Shown: positions 1 to 10,423, numbered from the stretch's first letter. The stretch is 64,000 nucleotides of DNA from Demetria terragena DSM 11295 (GCF_000376825.1 NZ_AQXW01000004.1:2604001-2668000), one strand, 5' to 3'. Numbers and translations: made by a program. The notes: generated by a model not told the origin, from the sequence alone.

Positions 1-2
1 GC

Positions 3-881
3 ATCCAGATCGCCTCCGGCATCCTGCAGATCTACACCAGGACGCCGACCCTGACGGCAATGACGGCCGCCGGCCTGGACTACGTCTCGGGTGGTCGATT
101 CCTGTTGGGCTTGGGGGCCTCGGGCCCGCAGGTCATCGAGGGATTTCACGGTGTGCCGTACGACGCGCCCCTGGCCCGGACCCGCGAGATCGTCGACATC
201 TGCCGCCAAGTGTGGCGCCGCGAGAAGGTCGAGCACCAAGGGAAGAAGTACCAGATTCCGCTGCCACCGGACCAAGGCACTGGCCTGGGCAAACCGCTGA
301 AGCTGATCAACCATCCGGTGCGGGACCGGATCCCGGTGCTGATCGCGGCGCTGGGCCCGAAGAACGTTGAGATGACCGCTGAGATCGCCGAGGCGTGGGA
401 GCCGATCTTTTATTACCCCGAGAAGGCCGAGCGGGTCTGGGGTGATGCTCTGGCCGCAGGCTTGGCGAAGCGTGACCCAAGCCTCGGGTCACTCGATGTC
501 TGTGTCGGAGCGACGTTGGCGATCGGCGACGATGTCGAGCACGCGCTCGCCGGGCCGCGGGCCACCTTGGCGCTCTATATCGGTGGCATGGGTGCTCGCG
601 GAAAGAACTTCTACTTCACCCTCGCCGAGCGCTACGGCTTCGGCGACGAGGCTGCGACCATTCAGGATCTTTACCTGGCCGGCCGCAAGGACGAGGCTGC
701 GGCTGCTGTCCCCGAAGAGTTGGTTCGCCACACCAACCTCATCGGTGACGAGAGCTTCATTCGCGACCGACTGCGCGCCTATGCCGAAGCCGGAGTCTCG
801 ACGCTTGCGGTCAACCCCGTCGCGCCCGACGCCGCAACCCGAGTGGCCCAGGTGGAAGAGCTGAAGTCCCTCCTCGCCTGA
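3..881 (+). CDS. LLM-class F420-dependent oxidoreductase, 5' truncated by window edge
   Basis: A luciferase-like (LLM) TIM-barrel flavin oxidoreductase of the F420-dependent type. The frame is open from base 3, so the gene starts outside the window. The visible part opens with ASGILQIYTRTP, followed by a GGRFLLGLG strand and a region ending in RIPVLIAALGPKN, which is the usual layout of these proteins. The methionine at position 60 is internal: the residues before it already match the family core. The family uses reduced F420 to reduce or oxidise varied small molecules; the substrate cannot be read here. It ends 70 bases before the CIRCE element of groEL and is probably a separate unit. Confidence 0.85.
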   Translation: MQIASGILQIYTRTPTLTAMTAAGLDYVSGGRFLLGLGASGPQVIEGFHGVPYDAPLARTREIVDICRQVWRREKVEHQGKKYQIPLPPDQGTGLGKPLKLINHPVRDRIPVLIAALGPKNVEMTAEIAEAWEPIFYYPEKAERVWGDALAAGLAKRDPSLGSLDVCVGATLAIGDDVEHALAGPRATLALYIGGMGARGKNFYFTLAERYGFGDEAATIQDLYLAGRKDEAAAAVPEELVRHTNLIGDESFIRDRLRAYAEAGVSTLAVNPVAPDAATRVAQVEELKSLLA

Positions 882-952
882 ACCGCCGGGCAACGGCCGC
901 GCCACCTGGGCCTCCCGTGTTGCGCTCGGGCGCCCGAATCTCCATGATGGGG

Positions 953-979
953 TTAGCACTCTCTAGGTGAGAGTGATAG
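953..979 (+). promoter_or_regulatory. CIRCE element (HrcA operator) upstream of groEL
   Basis: TTAGCACTC, nine bases, then GAGTGATAG. The consensus is TTAGCACTC-N9-GAGTGCTAA; the left arm is perfect and the right arm matches 7 of 9. HrcA repressor binds this element and releases it on heat shock. It lies about 130 bases before the groEL start. Confidence 0.85.
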
Positions 980-1032
980 AAAGATTGCTAGACAAGGCCG
1001 TGAGTCGAGGGACTTTCGGGCGGGTGACGTGA

Positions 1033-2748
<1,716 letters not shown>

Positions 2749-2769
2749 CCTAGCCCGCTTCGTACACGC

Positions 2770-2807
2770 CGAAAGGGCGGTTTCCTCGAGGGGAAGCCGC
2801 CCTTTCG
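2770..2807 (+). terminator. Terminator hairpin after groEL
   Basis: A 16-17 bp stem, nearly perfect (one G-T wobble), between CGAAAGGGCGGTTTCC and its partner GGAAGCCGCCCTTTCG. It lies 22 bases after the groEL stop. No long T-tract follows, which is common in high-GC actinomycetes. Confidence 0.8.
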
Positions 2808-2920
2808 CGTGATCGAACAAGCGTCATCGGGGTCGGCTTTAGGATGCTGCGTATGACATGTCGGTGGTTCGAGCGCTCGTTGCGGAACGTCGTCGCTGAT
2901 GTCTACCCCGCCCACTGCGG

Positions 2921-3306
2921 ATGAGTGACCGAATCGTCCGCGATGCGAACGGTGCCGACCGTAGCGCGTGGGTTTCCTTGCGTGCCAGCATGTTTCGCGC
3001 GATGGGCGTCGACGAGGTCGATGACCCGGTTTGGCAGGAGTCCGCCGCGACATGGTTCGACCGACGCAGCGAGGACGTACACATCGTGGTGGTCGAGGTC
3101 GATAGCGAGGTTGTCGCGGCCACGGGGCGGCGGCGTTCACCGAGTTGATGCGCTGGGTGCGGGAGAAGTCCGGTGCCGAGCGCGCCGAACTCTTCGCAAC
3201 GGGCGAGGGACAGCCGATGTACGAGCGTGCGGGCTTCGTGGTGCACACCTGGCCCGCGATGCGCTGCGATCTCACCTCGACGCACACATCGACTCGGGGA
3301 AAATGA
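2921..3306 (+). pseudogene. Remnant of a GNAT N-acetyltransferase (internal deletion with frameshift)
   Basis: The first part (2921-3148) reads as a GNAT N-terminus, MSDRIVRDANGADRSAWVSL, through the beta-strand IVVVEVDSEVVAATG, then runs into a stop within a few residues. From about 3133, in another frame, the sequence reads as a GNAT C-terminus: AFTELMRWVREKSGAERAELFATGEG, then YERAGF, ending at 3306. The middle, which holds the acetyl-CoA pyrophosphate loop (RGxGxG/A), is missing. I infer a deletion of roughly 40-70 codons that also shifted the frame. It stands alone between groEL and the GAF regulator. An assembly error is possible but would not restore the lost middle. Confidence 0.7.
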
Positions 3307-3340
3307 CCGGTGTCCTTGCGGCCGTACCCGCATTTTTCCC

Positions 3341-4597
3341 CTAGTCGATCGGGGCCATGCCGCCCTTTGGTGCATCGCGTTGAGGGCCTCGGATGTCGAC
3401 CGTGGCTGATGGCGCGAAGCGGTATGGGCGTCCGAGCACAACTCCGGAGAGTTGTTTGCGCAGGCGGGACATTTCGGCGCGCACCGTGACGACTCGCGTC
3501 CGGTCGCCGTAAAGATCCTCGGCAAGGTCGGCGGCGGACCGGCCGGCGCGGTGCGCAGCGAGGATGAGCAGGATCTCTGCGTGCCGGGGCGACAGGTCGT
3601 GTCGCCAGCGACCGTAATGACCGGCGATCTCTAGGCAGGGAGCGTTGGGATCGTGAATATCAAGTGTCACGGCGGACGCACCGTGGGCGGCGTCGCCCAC
3701 GACTGGGCGTATCAGCCAGCCGCCTGGCAAGACCTCGATGTCGCAGGTGCCTAATTGCGGCATCCACAACCGTCCTGCGGTGATCTCAGTGGGCAGCGCG
3801 ACCCGGCGTTGCGCGGGCAGGGAGTCGACCGCGGCGACCCATCCGTCTTGATCGACGGCCAGTGCGGGGGCACCTACCCGAGCGAGGATGGGTGCCGCGA
3901 CGGCGCGCAACCGATTCAAGGTCTGCTCGTGCTGCTCCCGTAGGCGAGACTCCGCTAGTCGCGCCACAACATCGACCAAAGCGACGGTGGTCGGGTGGAC
4001 GGTCGCAGCCGGCCCAGATACATCGAGGACGCCGATGACTTCGCCTGTTCTGGGATCTTTGACCGGGGCCCCGGCGCAGGTCCACGGATGGTGGCTGCGC
4101 TGGTAATGCTCGGCCGAGAAGACCTGAACGGAGCGCTGAGAAGCCAGCGCGGTGCCAATAGCGTTAGTTCCAACGGCTGACTCACCCCATTGCGCGCCTT
4201 CGATAAACCCAAGCCGATCTGCGTGGTCCAGGACGGCCGTTGAACCACTGCGCCACAGCACCCGGCCCTGCGCGTCGGCGATGACCAAAATGTTGTCGCC
4301 GTCGGCGATCAGGGACTCCAGACTCCGAGAAACGTCCTCGAGGACATTCACCAGCCCTGATGACTGTCGGGCCGATTCGAGGTCGCTGGACCGCACCAAT
4401 GGCTCGGCGAGCCGCTCCGGGTCGAGACCGCGCGCCATCATCCGTCGCCACGAATCTTCGATCACTGCTCGGGGCCTGGCCGGTGCGCGGGCGCCAGCCA
4501 TGGTGGCGTCGTAGACAGCCGACATTAGCCGTGCGTAATGGCGCGGGTCGTCGCCGACCGCGACGGCCGGTTCGGGTGCGAAAAGGTCCTGCATCAC
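3341..4597 (-). CDS. GAF-domain transcriptional regulator (AcoR-like N-terminus)
   Basis: A 418-residue cytosolic regulator. The N-terminal part (about 30-70) contains the RPRAVIEDSWRRMMARGLDP segment found before GAF domains of AcoR-type activators. A GAF sensor domain covers about 75-215 (WGESAVGTNAIGTALA, then HHPWTCAGAPVKDP and GEVIGVLDVSG). There is no AAA+ sigma54-activating domain. Instead the last 80 residues form a winged-helix-like segment (LSPRHAEILLILAAH through VRAEMSRLRKQL). It is divergent from the flavin monooxygenase at 4701, with a GTTGC palindrome array between them. It probably senses the monooxygenase substrate and controls both genes; that link is inference. Confidence 0.85.
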   Translation of the reverse strand: MMQDLFAPEPAVAVGDDPRHYARLMSAVYDATMAGARAPARPRAVIEDSWRRMMARGLDPERLAEPLVRSSDLESARQSSGLVNVLEDVSRSLESLIADGDNILVIADAQGRVLWRSGSTAVLDHADRLGFIEGAQWGESAVGTNAIGTALASQRSVQVFSAEHYQRSHHPWTCAGAPVKDPRTGEVIGVLDVSGPAATVHPTTVALVDVVARLAESRLREQHEQTLNRLRAVAAPILARVGAPALAVDQDGWVAAVDSLPAQRRVALPTEITAGRLWMPQLGTCDIEVLPGGWLIRPVVGDAAHGASAVTLDIHDPNAPCLEIAGHYGRWRHDLSPRHAEILLILAAHRAGRSAADLAEDLYGDRTRVVTVRAEMSRLRKQLSGVVLGRPYRFAPSATVDIRGPQRDAPKGGMAPID

Positions 4598-4644
4598 TCG
4601 TCATTGTGCTCCCCGTCACATCCGAACGCCATGGGCGCGGGGAG

Positions 4645-4662
4645 GTTGCAACGTTGCGCAAC
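4645..4662. promoter_or_regulatory. Overlapping GTTGC/GCAAC palindromes, candidate operator
   Basis: GTTGCAAC is followed directly by GTTGCGCAAC. Together they hold three perfect palindromes: GTTGCAAC (4645-4652), GCAACGTTGC (4648-4657) and GTTGCGCAAC (4653-4662). The array lies in the short divergent gap between the GAF regulator and the flavin monooxygenase, close to both starts, so it is the best candidate binding site for that regulator. Confidence 0.55.
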
Positions 4663-4700
4663 CCTTGTCGGACGCGACTGCTGAGTGTGGGATGGGCCAC

Positions 4701-6521
4701 ATGACTGACACCATTGAGCAGCCGACGGCGACCGCACACAGCCCCCAAGCCCGTGTTGATGCCTGGCTCGCGGACTTCGAGGAGGCACTAGCCCGGGAAG
4801 ACATCGACGGCGCGGTAGCCCTGTTTGCTGTCGACAGTTTCTGGCGAGACCTCGTGGCCTTCACCTGGAACCTCAAGACCGTCGAAGGGCGCGATGCCAT
4901 CGCAGAACTGCTGACGGCGCGGTTGAAAGACACCAACCCATCGGGTTTCCGCACGCGCGAGGAGCCCACCGCCGATGGTGAGGTCACGACGGCGTTCATC
5001 GAGTTCGAAACGGCGGTGGGGCGAGGCAACGGACTGCTGCGCCTTAAAGGCGATCAGTGCTGGACCTTGCTGACAACTCTGCAAGAAATCACGGGCCATG
5101 AGGAACCGCTGGGATCCACTCGGGTGCTCGGCGCCGTCCACGGGTCCGACTCGGACACCAGGTCGTGGGCCCAGAAACGGCAGGACGAGGAAGCGTCCTT
5201 GGGGTACACCGAACAGCCTTACACCTTGGTGGTCGGCGGCGGCCAAGGTGGCATCGCCCTCGGCGCGCGGCTGCGCCAACTCGGGGTGCCCGCCATCGTG
5301 GTCGACAAGCACGAACGCCCGGGCGATCAGTGGCGTCATCGGTACAAGTCGCTATGCCTGCACGACCCGGTTTGGTACGACCACCTGCCCTACATGCCCT
5401 TCCCGCAGAACTGGCCGGTCTTCGCGCCTAAGGACAAGATCGGCGACTGGCTGGAGTTTTACACCCGCGTCATGGAGGTGCCGTACTGGTCGAAGACCAC
5501 GTGCTTGTCCGCGTCGTTCGATGAGGCGGAGAAGACCTGGACCGTCGAGGTTGACCGCGACGGGGAGCGGGTGACGCTACGCCCGACGCACTTGGTGCTG
5601 GCAACCGGTATGTCGGGTAAGCCGAGCATTCCTACCGTGCCTGGACAGGATGTCTTCCGAGGCGAGCAACACCACTCCAGCGCCCACCCGGGTCCGGATC
5701 AGTACGTCGGGAAGCGGGCTGTCGTCATCGGTTCGAACAACTCCGCGCACGACATCTGCAAGGCGCTTGTCGAGACGGGCGTCGACACCACGATGATTCA
5801 ACGTTCCTCGACGCACATTGTGAAGTCGGATTCATTGATGGATCTGGGGCTTGGAGATCTCTATTCGGAGCGTGCCGTCGCTGCAGGGATGACGACCGAG
5901 AAGGCCGACCTGACGTTCGCGTCGCTGCCGTACCGCATCATGCACGAGTTCCAGATCCCGATCTATGACGCGATTCGGGAGCGAGACAAGGACTATTACC
6001 AGCGCCTTGAAGACGCAGGTTTCAAACTCGACTTCGGCGATGACGACTCCGGGTTGTTCATGAAGTATCTGCGCCGCGGCTCGGGTTACTACATCGATGT
6101 CGGTGCCTGTGAGCTCGTGGCGAACGGCTCCATCAAACTGGCGCATGGCCAGGTTGATCACCTCACCGAGGATTCGGTGGTGTTATCCGATGGCACCGAA
6201 CTGCCTGCCGACGTCGTGGTCTACGCAACAGGTTATGGATCAATGAACGGCTGGGCGGCCGACCTCATCGGCCAGGACGTCGCCGACAAGGTCGGCAAGG
6301 TGTGGGGCCTTGGAAGCGACACCCTGAAAGATCCGGGACCGTGGGAAGGCGAGCAGCGCAATATGTGGAAGCCCACCCAACAGGAAAATCTCTGGTTCCA
6401 CGGCGGAAATCTGCATCAGTCACGGCACTATTCGCTGTATCTCGCACTTCAGCTCAAGGCCCGTCACGAAGGGCTGGCCACGCCGGTCTACGGGCTTCAA
6501 GAGGTGCACCACTTGAGTTAA
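4701..6521 (+). CDS. FAD/NAD(P)-dependent flavin monooxygenase with N-terminal NTF2-like domain
   Basis: About 606 residues. An NTF2/SnoaL-like domain fills the first 120 residues (ARVDAWLADFEEALAREDID). It is followed by a two-dinucleotide-fold flavoprotein: the FAD site is VVGGGQGGIALGARLRQLG and the second Rossmann motif is VIGSNNSAHDICKALVE. An ATG motif (LVLATGMSGKP) and a late DVVVYATGYGS strand fit group B-type monooxygenases that insert oxygen into ketones, amines or similar small molecules. I chose the ATG at 4701; an ATG at 4692 and a TTG at 4665 are in frame but add atypical residues. The NTF2 fusion is recurrent in actinobacterial members. Control is likely by the divergent GAF regulator. 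Confidence 0.85.
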   Translation: MTDTIEQPTATAHSPQARVDAWLADFEEALAREDIDGAVALFAVDSFWRDLVAFTWNLKTVEGRDAIAELLTARLKDTNPSGFRTREEPTADGEVTTAFIEFETAVGRGNGLLRLKGDQCWTLLTTLQEITGHEEPLGSTRVLGAVHGSDSDTRSWAQKRQDEEASLGYTEQPYTLVVGGGQGGIALGARLRQLGVPAIVVDKHERPGDQWRHRYKSLCLHDPVWYDHLPYMPFPQNWPVFAPKDKIGDWLEFYTRVMEVPYWSKTTCLSASFDEAEKTWTVEVDRDGERVTLRPTHLVLATGMSGKPSIPTVPGQDVFRGEQHHSSAHPGPDQYVGKRAVVIGSNNSAHDICKALVETGVDTTMIQRSSTHIVKSDSLMDLGLGDLYSERAVAAGMTTEKADLTFASLPYRIMHEFQIPIYDAIRERDKDYYQRLEDAGFKLDFGDDDSGLFMKYLRRGSGYYIDVGACELVANGSIKLAHGQVDHLTEDSVVLSDGTELPADVVVYATGYGSMNGWAADLIGQDVADKVGKVWGLGSDTLKDPGPWEGEQRNMWKPTQQENLWFHGGNLHQSRHYSLYLALQLKARHEGLATPVYGLQEVHHLS

Positions 6522-6550
6522 GGCGCTGCGTGTAACGGGTCGTCGGCGCC

Positions 6551-7219
6551 TCAGTCGCGGTCTTGCCAGGTGCAGATGCACGCCTCGTTGCCTTCTGGGT
6601 CGGCGAGCACCCAGAACGCGCGCGCTCGCTCATCGCTGAGCAGTCGCCCACCAGCGGCGAGAGCTGCGTCCAGACGCTGCTGCGCTTCGTCGTGTGGGAC
6701 CACGACGTCGAGGTGGAACCGATTGCGCTCGGTGCGTGGCTCGTCCATCTGCTGGAACCACATGTTGGCGTTGAGTCCGTGCGGGTCGCGGATGGCCCGC
6801 ACGGTGTCATCGGCGACGCCCGGCTGCTCCTTGACGTACCCGAGTAGTGCGGCCCAGAACGGGCGTACCTGGTCGATGTCCATCACGTCCAGTGCGACCT
6901 CGACGATCGAGCACCCGCTCGGGTCCAGGACTGCGCCCCTCTCAGCCGCGAGGTCAGTGACCACCTCCGCCATCGTCAGGTCGCGGTCGGTCACCGCGCC
7001 AACGTCGTGGGACGTCAGCACGATCTCGACGTGGCCCGGCCACCGGATCGCCAGGTCGGGGTGATGGTCACGCTCGTCCGCCAGTGCCCCGATGCGGGCG
7101 ACGAACTCGCCTGCGGCGGTGAAGGTTTCAAACTTGGCGGTGGTCTGAATCTGCTTGAGGAGCAGACGCCAGCCGTCGGGTGCGCGGTCGGAGATCTGCT
7201 GCCGGGTGAGAGCGCTCAT
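6551..7219 (-). CDS. Pterin-4a-carbinolamine dehydratase fused to a VOC domain
   Basis: A 222-residue two-domain protein. Residues 1-95 are a pterin-4a-carbinolamine dehydratase: GWRLL near the start, FETFTAAGEFVARIGALAD, then RDHHPDLAIRW with the catalytic His pair. Residues 100-222 are a vicinal-oxygen-chelate (glyoxalase-like) domain ending ADPEGNEACICTW. The first domain dehydrates 4a-hydroxytetrahydropterin; the role of the second is unknown. The start is the ATG of MSALTRQQISD; upstream in-frame codons give no family similarity. It is convergent with the flavin monooxygenase and divergent from the PadR gene. No pterin-dependent hydroxylase lies nearby. Confidence 0.85.
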   Translation of the reverse strand: MSALTRQQISDRAPDGWRLLLKQIQTTAKFETFTAAGEFVARIGALADERDHHPDLAIRWPGHVEIVLTSHDVGAVTDRDLTMAEVVTDLAAERGAVLDPSGCSIVEVALDVMDIDQVRPFWAALLGYVKEQPGVADDTVRAIRDPHGLNANMWFQQMDEPRTERNRFHLDVVVPHDEAQQRLDAALAAGGRLLSDERARAFWVLADPEGNEACICTWQDRD

Positions 7220-7342
7220 GGCATGAGTCTGGCACGAGATCACGCGTCGACTTGTGAAGTTCTGTGGGTGCTGAGGTGGCCGGATCAGCAGATTTTCCCG
7301 AGTCGATGAACCTGGCGAACCCGCGCGACGTGCGCGCACCTC

Positions 7343-7366
7343 TTGACTATGCAACAAAGTGCATAG
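7343..7366 (+). promoter_or_regulatory. PadR-gene promoter region with perfect inverted repeat
   Basis: CTATGCA-ACAAAG-TGCATAG (7347-7366) is a perfect 7-6-7 inverted repeat. A TTGACT hexamer (7343-7348) overlaps its left edge and could be a -35 box. The repeat ends 12 bases before the PadR start codon at 7379. PadR regulators commonly bind ATGC/GCAT-like repeats in their own promoters, so autoregulation is likely. Confidence 0.6.
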
Positions 7367-7378
7367 AGGATGGCGGCT

Positions 7379-7924
7379 ATGTCCTTGGAGCACGCGATCG
7401 CGGTTTCTCTTGCCGAACAGCCGGCGAGTGGCTACGAGCTCGCGCGCCGATTTGATCGTTCGCTGGGGTTCTTCTGGTCGGCCAGCCACCAACAGATCTA
7501 TCGAACTCTTGCCCGGATGGAGTCTTCGGGCCTGGTCTCTGCACAGGTTCAGCCGGGGGAGGGCGCACCTGATCGCAAGGTGTTCTCACTCACTACGGAC
7601 GGCCGCAGTGAGTTGAAGGCGTGGACGCAAAGTCCCTCGGTTGTTCAACGGCCCCGAAGTGCGTTTGCGATCAAGGTCCGGGGGATGCACCACGGTGACC
7701 GCGACGCGGTCATCGACGACATTCGACGCCAGCGCGCGGCGCATGCCGAGCAGTTGGCCTACTACGAGCGCAATGCGGAGAAGAACTACCCCGATCCCGG
7801 CGCACTCGACCCTGATGAGGTGCCGCTGTACCTCGTGCTGCGCGGCGGCATCCGCACCGAGCGTGCTCAGCGCGACTGGTGCGACGAAATGCTCGAAACC
7901 CTGACTGCCCAGGAGAACTCATGA
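7379..7924 (+). CDS. PadR-family transcriptional regulator
   Basis: A 181-residue winged-helix regulator. The PadR N-terminal domain covers 1-80: SLAEQPASGYELARRF, HQQIYRTLARMESSGLV, and the wing APDRKVFSLTTDGRSEL. A C-terminal dimerisation helix pair follows (HAEQLAYYERNAEKNYPD). I chose ATG 7379 because AGAGGA sits eight bases before it; ATG 7370 is also in frame. The stop overlaps the start of the next gene (ATGA), so the regulator and the FadH-like reductase are one transcript. The perfect inverted repeat just upstream suggests self-repression relieved by a phenolic or enal ligand; the ligand is inference. Confidence 0.9.
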   Translation: MSLEHAIAVSLAEQPASGYELARRFDRSLGFFWSASHQQIYRTLARMESSGLVSAQVQPGEGAPDRKVFSLTTDGRSELKAWTQSPSVVQRPRSAFAIKVRGMHHGDRDAVIDDIRRQRAAHAEQLAYYERNAEKNYPDPGALDPDEVPLYLVLRGGIRTERAQRDWCDEMLETLTAQENS

Positions 7925-9930
7925 CATACGACCACCTGCTCTCGCCCATCACGATCGGCGGGGTGGAGTTGCGCAATCGCCTGGTCATGGGGTCGATGCA
8001 TACCGGCTTGGAGGATCGTACGAAGCACTTGCCTGAGCTCGCGGCGTACTTCGCCGAACGGGCCAAGGGTGGGACCGCGATGATGATCACGGGGGGATAT
8101 GCCCCCAACGTCGAAGGCTGGTTGCTTCCCGCTGGATCTTTGATGCAGAGCACCCGGATGGCCGACAAACACCGCCTTGTCACCGATTCCGTCCATGAGC
8201 ATGACAGCCGAATCCTGTTGCAGGTGCTGCATTCTGGGCGCTACGGCTATCACCCCTTCGTGCGATCAGCGAGCAGTCGCAAGTCACCAATCTCACCGTT
8301 TAAGCCGCGCGCGCTGTCGACCCGCGGTGTGGATCGAACCATCGATCACTTCGTACGCGCCGCCCGACTGGCCCAACGCGCTGGCTATGACGGCATCGAG
8401 GTGATGGGCTCTGAGGGCTATCTCATTAACCAGTTCCTTGCCGCGCGTACCAATGATCGAACCGATGCCTGGGGAGGCACTGCACAGAAGCGCATGCGCT
8501 TCCCCGTCGAGATCATCCGGCGCATTAGGGAGGCTGTGGGCGGCGAATTCATCCTTGACTACCGGATCTCGCTGGTTGACCTGGTCGACGAAGGTCAGGC
8601 GTGGGATGAGGTCGTTGAGCTTGCACACCTGCTGGAAGAGACGGGTGTCTCGATGCTCAACACCGGCATCGGCTGGCACGAGGCGCGGGTGCCCACCATC
8701 GTCACCTCGGTGCCACGGGCCGCCTTTGCAGACTGGACACGACGCCTGCGCGCCGAGGTCGATGTGCCGGTCATGGTGTCCAATCGCATCAACACCCCCG
8801 AGATCGCTGAAGGACTCCTGGCTGATGGCGCGGCCGACCTGGTGTCTATGGCCAGGCCCCTCCTGGCGGATCCAGACTTCCTGGCCAAGACTGCGGCCGG
8901 CCGCGCCGACGAGATCAATACCTGCATCGCCTGCAACCAGGCGTGCCTTGACCACACTTTTGCCAATAAGCGCGCGACCTGCCTGGTCAACCCACGTGCT
9001 GCTCGAGAAGCCGACTTGGTGTTGTTGCCGGTCCCCAAGGCCCGTCGCAAGCAGGTGGCCGTGGTGGGTGCTGGACCCGCCGGGTTGGCTGCTGCAACGT
9101 CCCTTGCCGAGCGTGGCCATCAGGTGACCCTGTTTGAGACACGCTCGGAACTGGGAGGACAGTTCCGTCTGGCGATGCAGATTCCGGGCAAGGAAGAGTT
9201 TGCCGAGACCTTGCGCTACTACACGCGACGGCTTGACGTGCTGGAGGTTGACGTACGCCTCGGCGTTCGAGTCAGGGACGCCGACCTCGCCGACTATGAC
9301 GAGGTGGTGATTGCCTCCGGTGTTCAGCCGCGGATCCCCACGATCCCCGGAATCGAGCACCCCAGCGTGGTGGCCTACGACGCACTGCTACGCGGCGAGG
9401 TCGAGGCCGGCCACCGGGTGGCGGTGATCGGAGCGGGCGGTATCGGCTTCGACGTCTCGGAGTTCTTGCTGCACAACTCCCACGAAAAGCTCGCCGACTG
9501 GCAAGACCGCTGGGGTGTCACCGATGACCCCGAGGCGCGCAGCGGATTGAAGCCCAAGGTCCGGCACGAGCCACGCCGTCAGGTGTTCCTGCTGCAACGC
9601 AAGACCAGTGGACTCGGAAAGGGCCTCGGGAAGACGACGGGTTGGGTGCACCGCCAGACCCTCAAGGATGCTCACGTGGAGTTCATCGGTGGCGTGACCT
9701 ATGAGCGCATCGACGACGATGGGCTGCACATCACAGTGCGCAAGGACGAGAAGTCCGAGCCGGTCGCACGGGTGCTCGCGGTCGACACCATCGTGTTGTG
9801 CACAGGTCAGGAGTCGGTACGCGACCTCGCCGACGACTCCCGGATGGTCGTCGGAGGAGCTGACCTGGCCGCTGAACTCGATGCCAAGCGGGCCATCCGT
9901 CAGGCCACCGAAGCGGCGGCCCGCGTGTGA
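7921..9930 (+). CDS. 2,4-dienoyl-CoA reductase-like old yellow enzyme (FadH type)
   Basis: A 669-residue iron-sulfur flavoprotein. Residues 1-335 are an old-yellow-enzyme TIM barrel (LLSPITIGGVELRNR; VLHSGRYGYHP; EGYLINQFLAARTNDRTDAWGG). A Cys cluster follows (CIACNQACLD, then ATCLVNPRA), as in FadH-type 4Fe-4S enzymes. Next come FAD (VAVVGAGPAGLAAATSL) and NAD(P) (VAVIGAGGIGFDVSEF) dinucleotide folds. Length and order match the FadH/trimethylamine dehydrogenase family. It probably reduces activated C=C bonds, perhaps an enoyl-CoA or an electrophile sensed by the coupled PadR protein. GGAG precedes the ATG, which overlaps the PadR stop by four bases. Confidence 0.9.
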   Translation: MTYDHLLSPITIGGVELRNRLVMGSMHTGLEDRTKHLPELAAYFAERAKGGTAMMITGGYAPNVEGWLLPAGSLMQSTRMADKHRLVTDSVHEHDSRILLQVLHSGRYGYHPFVRSASSRKSPISPFKPRALSTRGVDRTIDHFVRAARLAQRAGYDGIEVMGSEGYLINQFLAARTNDRTDAWGGTAQKRMRFPVEIIRRIREAVGGEFILDYRISLVDLVDEGQAWDEVVELAHLLEETGVSMLNTGIGWHEARVPTIVTSVPRAAFADWTRRLRAEVDVPVMVSNRINTPEIAEGLLADGAADLVSMARPLLADPDFLAKTAAGRADEINTCIACNQACLDHTFANKRATCLVNPRAAREADLVLLPVPKARRKQVAVVGAGPAGLAAATSLAERGHQVTLFETRSELGGQFRLAMQIPGKEEFAETLRYYTRRLDVLEVDVRLGVRVRDADLADYDEVVIASGVQPRIPTIPGIEHPSVVAYDALLRGEVEAGHRVAVIGAGGIGFDVSEFLLHNSHEKLADWQDRWGVTDDPEARSGLKPKVRHEPRRQVFLLQRKTSGLGKGLGKTTGWVHRQTLKDAHVEFIGGVTYERIDDDGLHITVRKDEKSEPVARVLAVDTIVLCTGQESVRDLADDSRMVVGGADLAAELDAKRAIRQATEAAARV

Positions 9931-9937
9931 GCTCAGC

Positions 9938-10261
9938 TCAGACTGGTGTGAAGGTGCTGCGCGCTGTCTGCTCGACCAGACGGTAGTCGTCGGCGGTCTT
10001 GCCCAGGGCTCGGCTGATCCGGGCAAGTGAGTCCTTCACGTTGCGCTGCTGGCGTTCCCAGTCTTGGTAGAGGGCCGCGAACTGGTTTGACGCGCTTCCG
10101 TGCCACTGACCCTGCAAGCCCTGAAGCTGGCGTTGCATCAGGCCCATCTTGGTCTCGATCTCCCGAGCAATATTGCCTACCGATCCGCCGTGGTTGCTGA
10201 TCGCGTCGGCATCGACGGTGAACCGGCTGCCGCCACCACCGCTGGGTGTTGCGTTGACCAT
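9938..10261 (-). CDS. WXG100-family protein (EsxA-like)
   Basis: A 107-residue helical-hairpin protein with the WXG turn as QWHGSASNQF near residue 53, flanked by two long helices (IAREIETKMGLMQRQLQG; LYQDWERQQRNVKDSLARI). These proteins are substrates or partners of type VII (ESX) secretion. The N-terminus carries a Gly-rich stretch (PSGGGGSRFTVD). No eccC, eccB or second WXG gene is in the window, so this is an orphan. It is convergent with the FadH-like gene, seven bases away. Confidence 0.85.
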   Translation of the reverse strand: MVNATPSGGGGSRFTVDADAISNHGGSVGNIAREIETKMGLMQRQLQGLQGQWHGSASNQFAALYQDWERQQRNVKDSLARISRALGKTADDYRLVEQTARSTFTPV

Positions 10262-10423
10262 GTCAGTCTCCTCATGTCGCGCTTCCCATGAGTGGGAAGC
10301 AGGTGTGCTTGAACGGTACGCAGATGTGGCAGGCCGCCTCCGAAGTTATCCACAGGGCCGTTCAGGGGAGACTCAGGGGATCACCCCGGTGTGACGCCGC
10401 CACCGAGTGCCTAAAGTCAGTAC

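Noticed and set aside
8293-9360. Long minus-strand frame inside the FadH-like gene
   Set aside because: Low-quality composition and fully overlapped by a well-conserved enzyme.
10262-10423. Operator between WXG100 gene and ABC ATPase
   Set aside because: Read through; no inverted repeat or clear promoter found.
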